Assembly: GCA_030630935.1 (NCBI GenBank)
Contig: DAOVMD010000212.1
Span: 1 to 5,987, forward strand
DNA from: Candidatus Mcinerneyibacteriota bacterium
GTDB lineage: Bacteria > AUK180 > JAQVHJ01
Direction: 5' to 3'
Length of the DNA stretch: 5,987 bases
Position numbers and translations under genes: made by a program. Below the pieces are notes generated by a model. That model was not told the DNA's origin and ran no database searches. It saw nothing but the letters and a program-made list of their open reading frames with translations. Shown here one piece after another: positions 1 through 5,250 of this stretch (position 1 is its first letter; each line of letters starts with the position of its first letter).

Positions 1-1473
1 CCGGATATTGTTACAATTCTACCTGAAAAGATATGCAGGAAATATGAGGTTGTTGCAGTTGAGAAATCACCCACTGTAATTCACATTGCCACATCAAAGA
101 AATTAGACATGGTATTAGTTGATGATATTGCCAGGATAGTTTCTTTTAAGGTAAAGTGGGTAATTGCAACCCAGAACGAAATAATGCGTGTTATAAATGA
201 ATTTTATGGATTTGCGCAATCAATTGATCGAGCTGTTAAAGATTCACAAGGCATGCAATTAACGGTTGATATTACAGATGTCTCCCGCATCAAGCAGATT
301 TTGGGTAAGGAGAAAGGCTTAATAAATCTTGTAGATTTAATTATTCATAAGGCAATTCTTCAACGTGCTTCTGATATTCATATTGAACCAAAGAAAACTG
401 CAACAGTTTTTCGATTAAGGATTGACGGTGTTTTAGTTACGATTAGGAAGATCCCGAGACAATTGCATCTTGGTATAATCTCGCGTATTAAAATTATGTC
501 TGGTCTTGACCTGGCAGAGAAGAGACGTCCCCAAGACGGTAGGATCCGGATTGAACATGATAATAGAAATGTTGAGCTGAGGATTTCTTTAGTTCCAACT
601 ATATTTGGTGAGAAGGCAGTTCTAAGATTATTAGATCCTGATATCTTAATGAAGGATATGAGCAAAATCGGTTTTACTGATTTGGAGAAGGAAAAATTCA
701 CAGCACTTTTAAAACATACACATGGGATTGTTCTCCTGACAGGTCCCACCGGTTCAGGGAAAACGACAACTTTATATTCTGCAATGAATTATATTAATAC
801 CCCGGATAAAAATATTACTACGATTGAGGATCCGGTTGAGTTGATTTGTGAAAGCTTTAATCAGGTTGCAGTGAACGCTAATTTAGGGATGACATTTGCT
901 AATTCCTTGAGAACTTTACTCAGACAGGACCCTGATATAATAATGGTAGGTGAGATCAGGGATCTTCCGACTGCGGAGAATGCGATTAGAGCTGCATTAA
1001 CAGGTCATCTCGTATTGTCAACTCTTCATACAAATGACTCGATTACTTCTATTACAAGACTTAAAGATATTGGGATTGAACCTTATTTGATATCTTCAAC
1101 TTTATTAGGTGCAGTTGCTCAAAGGTTAGTTAGAACTGTTTGCTCATATTGCAAAGAATATTTTAACCCAACTCCTGCTGAATTAAAAATATTGAAAATT
1201 ACTCAGGCAAAGGCAAAGAATTTAATTTTCTCAAGAGGTACAGGTTGTAAGGAATGTAATGACACAGGATACCTGGGTCGAACTGCAATATTTGAGATTT
1301 TACCTATTTCACCAAAATTAATTGATTATATCAATATGGAAATCGGTCTTGAAAAAATGCGGGAGCTTGCAGTTAAAGAAGGTTTAGTTACTCTTCGAGA
1401 AAGTGCAATTAGAAAATTAGTCCGGGGTATAACTACAATCGAAGAAGTCATTAGAGTTACACCTTCCGGATAA
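1..1473 (+). CDS. gspE: GspE/PilB-type secretion or pilus assembly ATPase (5' partial)
   Basis: This is a cytoplasmic hexameric ATPase that powers assembly of a type II secretion pseudopilus or type IV pilus. The reading frame is open from base 1, and the codons before the first ATG (109) encode a stretch resembling the end of an MshEN/GspE N-terminal domain (LPEKICRKYEV, then an LDMVLVDDI segment). The real start is therefore upstream and ATG 109 is an internal Met. Visible motifs, in order: the GspE N2-like segment with ASDIHIEP (370-393); Walker A GPTGSGKTTT (742-771); the Asp box around IEDPVEL (about 823-843); Walker B with RQDPDIIMVGEIRD (922-963); the His box GHLVLSTLHTND (1003-1038); and a tetracysteine zinc motif made of CSYC (1141-1152) and CKEC (1246-1257). 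The zinc motif is typical of GspE and PilB and argues against the retraction ATPase PilT. About 490 codons are visible, against roughly 550-570 for the family. The following pseudopilin genes favour GspE/PilB, but I cannot decide between the two. Confidence 0.95.
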   Translation, partial: PDIVTILPEKICRKYEVVAVEKSPTVIHIATSKKLDMVLVDDIARIVSFKVKWVIATQNEIMRVINEFYGFAQSIDRAVKDSQGMQLTVDITDVSRIKQILGKEKGLINLVDLIIHKAILQRASDIHIEPKKTATVFRLRIDGVLVTIRKIPRQLHLGIISRIKIMSGLDLAEKRRPQDGRIRIEHDNRNVELRISLVPTIFGEKAVLRLLDPDILMKDMSKIGFTDLEKEKFTALLKHTHGIVLLTGPTGSGKTTTLYSAMNYINTPDKNITTIEDPVELICESFNQVAVNANLGMTFANSLRTLLRQDPDIIMVGEIRDLPTAENAIRAALTGHLVLSTLHTNDSITSITRLKDIGIEPYLISSTLLGAVAQRLVRTVCSYCKEYFNPTPAELKILKITQAKAKNLIFSRGTGCKECNDTGYLGRTAIFEILPISPKLIDYINMEIGLEKMRELAVKEGLVTLRESAIRKLVRGITTIEEVIRVTPSG

Positions 1474-1488
1474 AGGGATAAAATTAAA

Positions 1489-2529
1489 ATGACAAATGCA
1501 CCAGGTTGGCGACCGGAAATCTCCAAGTTGCAAAAAGAAGTTTTTTCTGTTTCCAACTTACCTTATTCGGCAAAGTTGGATCAGAATGAATCCGCAATTG
1601 AATTAGATAGTCATGTAAAAGAGTTTATTCTGGAAAAATTACTTGAATTGGATTGGCGTCGATATCCCCAAGCAGATTTTTACAGAGAGGCAAAACTTGC
1701 TTTAGCTGATTATCTAAAAATCTCACCTGATGAATTAATGATTACAACCGGTGGCGACCAGGTTATTCAGGGTTGTTTTATCATTTCAAAACCGAGAGTC
1801 TTAATATTTGAACCAACATATCCTATGTATAGACTGTTTGCATTACATAACAGAAAGAAAGTCCGGCTTGAAATTTTAAATGAAGTGTTTAAAATCAATC
1901 CGGGAATTTTTAATAAACGATTTGATCTTGTTAATATAGTCTCTCCTAATAATCCTACGGGTAATACTCAATCAAAGAAAGTTGTGGAGACCGCTCTTGA
2001 AAAATCGGGGATAGTTCTGCTTGATGAAGCATATTATGAATTTTCAAATTGGACTATGAAAAGCTATATTAAAAGATTTAAAAATCTTTTTATAGCACGT
2101 ACTTTTTCAAAAACACTCAGTATGGCGGGTCTCAGGATGGGATACTGCATTTCAAATAAAGAAAACATAAAAATTCTTGAAAAAGTCATGTTCTCTCCGT
2201 ATAATGTAAATATTTTAACTTTAACAATTTGTAAATATATCAATAAATTTACCGGTCATATTAATAAAGTAAAGAATTTAATTATTCAAGAGCGGTCGGC
2301 TCTTGAGAATTCATTAAAGAAGATGCAAGTCAAATTTCTCAGGAGTACCTGTAATTTCATCGCATTTAAAGGTGATGATAAATTATATAAATATCTTGCA
2401 GAGAATGGAGTTAGGGTTAGAAATATTTCAGGTCTTCCGGGTATGAAGGGATACCTCAGAGTAACAATCGGGAAGAAGAAAGAGAATAAAGTTTTTATTA
2501 CAATACTCTCCGGGTTTTTAAATAAATGA
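1489..2529 (+). CDS. hisC: HisC-like PLP-dependent aminotransferase (fold type I)
   Basis: This is a class I/II aminotransferase most like histidinol-phosphate aminotransferase, the cytosolic enzyme that converts imidazole acetol phosphate plus glutamate to histidinol phosphate. The 346 residues fit HisC length (about 350). Visible motifs: KLDQNES (29-35), RYP (58-60), GGDQ (88-91, usually GxDE in HisC, so slightly divergent), SPNNPTG (152-158, with the PLP-ring Asn at 155), LLDEAYYEF (177-185, Asp179 and Tyr182), FSKTLSMAGLRMGY (206-219) with the Schiff-base Lys208, and LRVTIG (323-328) with the probable substrate-carboxylate Arg324. All key catalytic residues are present. The start at 1489 has an AAAGGGAT ribosome site at 1472-1479. 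The gene follows the ATPase by 15 bases and its TGA overlaps the next ATG (ATGA), so it is co-transcribed with pilin genes rather than his genes. The true substrate is uncertain; a CobD-like threonine-phosphate decarboxylase or an aromatic aminotransferase are alternatives. Confidence 0.88.
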   Translation: MTNAPGWRPEISKLQKEVFSVSNLPYSAKLDQNESAIELDSHVKEFILEKLLELDWRRYPQADFYREAKLALADYLKISPDELMITTGGDQVIQGCFIISKPRVLIFEPTYPMYRLFALHNRKKVRLEILNEVFKINPGIFNKRFDLVNIVSPNNPTGNTQSKKVVETALEKSGIVLLDEAYYEFSNWTMKSYIKRFKNLFIARTFSKTLSMAGLRMGYCISNKENIKILEKVMFSPYNVNILTLTICKYINKFTGHINKVKNLIIQERSALENSLKKMQVKFLRSTCNFIAFKGDDKLYKYLAENGVRVRNISGLPGMKGYLRVTIGKKKENKVFITILSGFLNK

Positions 2530-2921
2530 ATTTTATTTCAAAGAAAGGTTTTACACTTGTAGAAGTTCTTGTAATTCTTGTAATCACGGCATTATTTTCT
2601 ATTATGGTAGCGAAATCATTTTTAGTTATAAATGATGCCTTAATTAAATCCGAAGAATCAATCAAGAATAGAAATACTATAAATATGGTATTTGAACATT
2701 ATCGGAGTATTCCATTTAAACAATTACGCCATGCTGAAAATGTGAATATTACGAGACTTTTTATCAGCCCTGCAGAAGAACGGGACTTGAAACTCTATTT
2801 AACAATTCAGAATTACAAAACCGCAGAAATGAAAATTATAAAAGTCAAAGCGGTTTGGGGTAATGCTAATAATCCCTTCAAAATGGAACTGAAGACTATC
2901 AGGTACATGTATGGAATTTAA
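2526..2921 (+). CDS. Prepilin-type minor pseudopilin, GspI/PilV-like
   Basis: This is a small (131 aa) type IV filament subunit. It begins with a short basic leader and a class III prepilin signal: MNFISKKG is cut after Gly8, the mature protein begins FTLVE with Glu at +5 (residue 13), and a hydrophobic helix follows to about residue 33. A prepilin peptidase (PilD/GspO) should cleave and N-methylate it. The short globular domain ends in a pattern seen in GspI/PilV proteins: a strand of the type KIIKVKAVW followed by a MELKTIR strand near the C-terminus. Its position ahead of GspJ- and GspK-like genes agrees with GspI. The start overlaps the aminotransferase stop by 4 bases and no strong Shine-Dalgarno precedes it, so translational coupling is likely. 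The prepilin class is certain; the I/V assignment is inference. Confidence 0.88.
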   Translation: MNFISKKGFTLVEVLVILVITALFSIMVAKSFLVINDALIKSEESIKNRNTINMVFEHYRSIPFKQLRHAENVNITRLFISPAEERDLKLYLTIQNYKTAEMKIIKVKAVWGNANNPFKMELKTIRYMYGI

Positions 2922-3453
2922 GAAAAAAGGTTTTACATTAGTTGAGATCTTAGTTGTTATTGCAATATTAGGGATTTTATCTGTTTTTATCCTCACAACT
3001 TTTAAACTATTCTCCAAAACCTCAGAGATTTATTATGAAAAAAGTTTAATTATTTCTAAAGGTAATTCGACAATAGATTATATTATTGAGAAATTGGATA
3101 GAACAGAGAAATGTTTATCCAAGTTTAAGGAATTTACTTATACAGGGAATTTCCTGATATTTAAATTAGTTGAAGAAGACTCTTATTATGATGAGTACGG
3201 TATTATTTATTTTGATATTATTAAACAGGAATTGAATTATGTTCATATTGTAATTGATGATGAAGAGATTGAGATCACCAGAACCGAACAAAACATTGTA
3301 AAAAATGTAAGCCAGTTTAAAGTGTTCTTTAACAAAGGTGTCCCTGAGAAATCAAATTATGTCCTGTTTTTATTAGAATTATTTTATCAAGGTAAGGATA
3401 GGGTGATTGAATTCGGGTTTTATTCCGGGGAATACTTGAGGAATTATAGATGA
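2911..3453 (+). CDS. Prepilin-type minor pseudopilin, GspJ/PilW-like
   Basis: This is a 180-residue type IV filament minor subunit. The leader MEFKKKG is followed by FTLVEILVVIAILGIL, giving cleavage after Gly7 and Glu +5 at residue 12. A single hydrophobic helix runs to about residue 33, then a mostly beta-patterned globular part of about 145 residues that is acidic and rich in Tyr, Phe and Ile. The size, and its place between a GspI-like and a GspK-like gene, fit GspJ/PilW. Those proteins join the tip complex that primes filament assembly in the inner membrane and periplasm. The start lies 11 bases inside the preceding gene. A second ATG at 2907 is out of frame and belongs to the end of that gene. 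The globular part shows no motif I can name, so the assignment beyond minor pseudopilin rests on size and order. Confidence 0.87.
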   Translation: MEFKKKGFTLVEILVVIAILGILSVFILTTFKLFSKTSEIYYEKSLIISKGNSTIDYIIEKLDRTEKCLSKFKEFTYTGNFLIFKLVEEDSYYDEYGIIYFDIIKQELNYVHIVIDDEEIEITRTEQNIVKNVSQFKVFFNKGVPEKSNYVLFLLELFYQGKDRVIEFGFYSGEYLRNYR

Positions 3454-3851
3454 AAGGAAGAACGAAAAAAGGTTCTGTTTTATTAACTTTATTAATTGTA
3501 ATCTTTATTATTTCTACAATGCTGGCATTGGTCTTTTCCACAATTTTATTTCTACAGAGAAAAATTGTAAATCAGATTAAACAACTTGATGCAAAATTGA
3601 TTACGGAAGCAGGGATAGATGAGTGCTTATATAAATTACAAAATGGACAGTTAATTTATTATACTTATGATGAAGAATTCAGTAACGGTAAATACAAGAT
3701 TAGATATATGGAATTTGAAGATACTTTTACAATTGAATGTACCGGGTTTATTCTGAATGATGAGAATGTCATTTCAAAATATAGAGCAACCGTTCGCGGA
3801 GAAATTATTGATGAGAGATATGTGATAAAAAAATATATTCGAGGGTTTTAA
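3450..3851 (+). CDS. Minor pilin-like protein lacking Glu5, PilX/GspK-like
   Basis: This 133-residue protein has a basic leader MKGRTKKG followed by SVLLTLLIVIFIISTML. That is a prepilin-like signal with probable cleavage after Gly8, but position +5 of the mature chain is Thr13 instead of Glu. GspK and PilX-type proteins share this trait. After the helix comes KLITEAGIDECLYKLQNG, resembling the AEAGIE-type segment common at the end of the N-terminal helix in PilX/GspK proteins. In the known GspI-J-K complex GspK caps the tip, and its lack of Glu5 fits having no subunit ahead of it. The protein is far shorter than classic GspK (about 300 aa), so it lacks the large inserted domain and is closer to PilX in size. 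It starts by an ATGA overlap with the previous gene, with GAGGA at 3438-3442 as ribosome site. It is the last gene of the operon. Confidence 0.82.
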   Translation: MKGRTKKGSVLLTLLIVIFIISTMLALVFSTILFLQRKIVNQIKQLDAKLITEAGIDECLYKLQNGQLIYYTYDEEFSNGKYKIRYMEFEDTFTIECTGFILNDENVISKYRATVRGEIIDERYVIKKYIRGF

Positions 3852-3874
3852 TTTAGAAGTTTCCTCATTTTTTT
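3841..3874 (+). terminator. Possible weak intrinsic terminator after the pilin operon
   Basis: GAGG at 3841-3844 can pair with CCTC at 3863-3866, and a run of seven T follows (3868-3874). The stem is only four pairs (five with a G-U) around a large loop, and its left arm lies within the last codons of the preceding gene. The position and T-tract suggest a terminator, but the stem is weak. The palindrome at 3912-3929 is an alternative end point. Confidence 0.25.
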
Positions 3875-3911
3875 ACTACATTAATATTGAATTATATCAT
3901 AATCTAAAACG

Positions 3912-3929
3912 AAAGGAATTTATTCCTTT
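3912..3929. repeat. Palindrome P1, 8-base arms with TT centre
   Basis: AAAGGAAT (3912-3919) and ATTCCTTT (3922-3929) are exact reverse complements around TT. The core AGGAATTTATTCCT (3914-3927) recurs exactly at 3984-3997. A few T follow, so as RNA it could be a weak terminator. It may instead be one unit of an interspersed intergenic repeat. Confidence 0.8.
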
Positions 3930-3942
3930 TATATTTCGTAGG

Positions 3943-3960
3943 CCATGGTTTTAACCATGG
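3943..3960. repeat. Palindrome P2, 8-base arms with TT centre
   Basis: CCATGGTT (3943-3950) and AACCATGG (3953-3960) pair perfectly around TT. Arm length and spacer match P1, but the arm sequence differs. It sits between the two copies of the AGGAATTTATTCCT core. Confidence 0.85.
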
Positions 3961-3979
3961 TTCAAAAGTTTCCCAAATA

Positions 3980-4004
3980 CCATAGGAATTTATTCCTAAT
4001 ATGG
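3980..4004. repeat. Palindrome P3, extended stem with a bulge
   Basis: TAGGAAT (3983-3989) pairs with ATTCCTA (3992-3998) around TT. Alternatively, CCAT (3980-3983) pairs with ATGG (4001-4004) to give a longer stem with a three-base bulge (AAT, 3998-4000). The inner 14 bases are identical to the core of P1, 70 bases upstream. Confidence 0.8.
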
Positions 4005-4017
4005 ATGGCTCATAGAA

Positions 4018-4050
4018 CTCTGTTCTCTTCGCAGATATTAGAGAGCAGAG
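4018..4050. repeat. Inverted repeat with 11-base arms
   Basis: CTCTGTTCTCT (4018-4028) can pair with AGAGAGCAGAG (4040-4050), with one G-U wobble, around an 11-base loop. A smaller competing hairpin, AGAAC/GTTCT (4014-4018 with 4022-4026), overlaps the left arm. No T-tract follows, so this is not an ordinary terminator. It may be the end of the same composite repeat as P1-P3. Confidence 0.6.
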
Positions 4051-4163
4051 AATAGAAATAACTTTGGTGACGATAAGGTTAACAGAATTAAGCATAATGG
4101 GATTAAAGTTCCTGGTTATGTAAATAAGCATATATAGGGGAAATAAATAATGATAAAAATCAC

Positions 4164-4192
4164 TTGACAAGTAAAACATGTTGTGTTATAAT
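4164..4192 (+). promoter_or_regulatory. Consensus sigma-70-type promoter with extended -10
   Basis: TTGACA (4164-4169) is followed after exactly 17 bases by TATAAT (4187-4192), both perfect consensus, and TG at 4184-4185 gives an extended -10. Transcription should start near 4199 and reach the gene at 4440 after a leader of about 240 bases. An 8-base palindrome, AACATGTT (4175-4182), lies in the spacer and could be an operator. Bacteroidota with their unusual -33/-7 promoters would not need this form, so it mildly favours a lineage using ordinary sigma-70 promoters. Confidence 0.75.
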
Positions 4193-4198
4193 TCTTTT

Positions 4199-4439
4199 GG
4201 TTTAGATTAGAATTGATAGGAAGGATTTTTGATTTAAAAAAAAAAGAGAAGCTAAAAAAGGAAATGAATAATTTTAAAAACAAGAAATTACTCAAAGACA
4301 TAATTTTAAATCCATCACTCCTATCTATCTATCTATCTATCTAAGAGATTTACTTCACACATTATATATATTAAAGGATCTTCATTTTTGGGGGACAACA
4401 TTATCAAAATAAATTTAAAAATATAAAGGAGAAAAGTTA
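4199..4439 (+). promoter_or_regulatory. Long 5' leader of the exported-protein operon
   Basis: This is the inferred untranslated leader between the promoter and the ATG at 4440. It is very A+T rich. It has a ten-A run (4236-4245), a short open frame (ATG 4264 to TAA 4342-4344, 26 codons) and a CTAT repeat. It ends in a good Shine-Dalgarno, AAAGGAG (4425-4431), eight bases before the start codon. I see no stem of riboswitch quality and recognise no known riboswitch. The boundaries rest on the promoter call. Confidence 0.5.
4321..4343 (+). repeat. CTAT tetranucleotide microsatellite (5.75 copies)
   Basis: Five complete CTAT units plus CTA form a perfect 23-base tract in the leader, 97 bases upstream of the start codon at 4440. 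Tracts of this type can change copy number by slipped-strand mispairing. It lies outside the main coding region, so any effect would be on leader RNA or the short upstream frame. Confidence 0.9.
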
Positions 4440-5240
4440 ATGAGGAGATTATTGGTTGTATTTATTTTTCTTATTATTGCAATTTCAATTCAGGCGGTTG
4501 AGATTATTCCGGGTGAAGTTACAGAGGTTACAATCCACACGAATAGGACTGTATGTGATTTTATCATTATGAAAAAGACCTGTGGTTTTGAGGTTGATTG
4601 TGAGATTGCAGAGGATAATATTATTTTAAGGTTTAATTCAGTTGAAGAGAGTTTCAATGTAGGTTATCTGAAAATTTTAATCAAGGACACAGAAGGATTT
4701 ACAGGGGACTATGAAACTATTGTTTTTGTGAAAGCAGAGAAGAAACCTGAGATCAAGAGTATCTCAATGAATATTGAAGGAGTACATCTGAGTTGGTCAT
4801 CAAGTCCCGGCTGTGACAGTTATAATATTTACAGGAACGGTAAACGTATCAGGACTGGTTTAAATAATACACAGTATTTTGATAAAAATATTGAAATAGA
4901 TAAGGATTACTGTTATCAAGTATCAGCAATCTACGGTTCGAAAGAATGTTTATCAGACAAGGAATGTGTTGAAGGAATTGCTGTGATAACAGAAATCATG
5001 ACATTTCCGAACCCTGCAAAGAATAAGGTTGTCTTTACAGGTTTGGAAAAGGGATATAAATTATCTATCTTTAATATATCAGGTGAACTTGTATTTTCTG
5101 TCAGAGCAGAAGATAAAATATTTATCTGGTACTTGCTGAATAAAGCAGGGAAGAAAGTATCTTCCGGAGTTTATCAATATGTGATCTTTAATAATCAGGG
5201 AAAAAGAATTAAACAGGGAAAACTTGCAATAGTAAAATAG
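4440..5240 (+). CDS. Secreted FN3-domain protein with C-terminal FlgD-like/T9SS-type sorting domain
   Basis: This is an exported 266-residue protein of unknown specific role. Residues 1-19 form a signal peptide (basic MRR, hydrophobic core, SIQA cleavage site). Residues 21-100 are a beta-patterned domain I do not recognise, with Cys39, Cys48 and Cys54. Residues about 104-180 look like a fibronectin type III domain (LSWSSSPGCDSYNIYRNGK, then DYCYQVSAIYG), with Cys125, 158, 170 and 176. Seven mature cysteines suggest possible disulfides. Residues about 187-266 begin FPNPAKNKVVF, contain LSIFNISGELV and end with SGVYQYVI and KQGKLAIVK. This pattern matches the FlgD Ig-like and type 9 secretion type A sorting domains of FCB-group secreted proteins. 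The start is set by AAAGGAG at 4425-4431. It is probably transcribed from the promoter at 4164-4192 and leads a pair with the gene 10 bases downstream. Surface attachment or secretion through the C-terminal domain is inferred. Confidence 0.85.
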   Translation: MRRLLVVFIFLIIAISIQAVEIIPGEVTEVTIHTNRTVCDFIIMKKTCGFEVDCEIAEDNIILRFNSVEESFNVGYLKILIKDTEGFTGDYETIVFVKAEKKPEIKSISMNIEGVHLSWSSSPGCDSYNIYRNGKRIRTGLNNTQYFDKNIEIDKDYCYQVSAIYGSKECLSDKECVEGIAVITEIMTFPNPAKNKVVFTGLEKGYKLSIFNISGELVFSVRAEDKIFIWYLLNKAGKKVSSGVYQYVIFNNQGKRIKQGKLAIVK

Positions 5241-5244
5241 GAGG
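5239..5244 (+). promoter_or_regulatory. Perfect Shine-Dalgarno overlapping a stop codon
   Basis: AGGAGG includes the last two bases of the upstream TAG and sits six bases before ATG 5251. It fixes the start of the partial downstream gene and suggests that the two genes are translated from one message. Confidence 0.8.
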
Positions 5245-5250
5245 GTTGAG

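Larger units (their letters stand above)
3852..4439. other. 588-base intergenic region without a convincing protein gene
   Basis: This stretch separates the pilin operon from the genes for exported proteins. Open frames on the - strand here (3904-4179 and 4116-4301) run through palindromes, the promoter or the A-tract and have no good ribosome sites, so I do not call them. The left half (about 3911-4050) is a cluster of inverted repeats. The right half holds a promoter (4164-4192) and a leader of about 240 bases. That leader contains a ten-A run (4236-4245), a CTAT microsatellite (4321-4343) and a ribosome site (4425-4431). Bases 4051-4149 show nothing I can identify. Confidence 0.8.

Noticed and set aside
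109-111. ATG at 109 as the start of the ATPase
   Set aside because: The frame is open to base 1 and the preceding 36 codons read as part of the family's N-terminal domain, so the gene starts upstream of the window.
378-749. Antisense open frame inside the ATPase gene
   Set aside because: It lies wholly opposite conserved GspE/PilB coding sequence and shows no independent features.
3904-4179. 91-codon open frame on the - strand in the intergenic region
   Set aside because: It runs through all the palindromes (P1-P3 and the 4018-4050 stem) and starts within the promoter. It has no convincing ribosome site and its composition is low-complexity, so it is better explained as a translated intergenic repeat.
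4116-4301. 61-codon open frame on the - strand rich in Phe and Ser
   Set aside because: The Phe/Ser/Lys-rich sequence comes from A-tracts on the + strand, and the frame crosses the consensus promoter on the other strand.
4321-4343. CTAT tract as a CRISPR or other array
   Set aside because: It is a simple perfect microsatellite of a four-base unit with no spacers.
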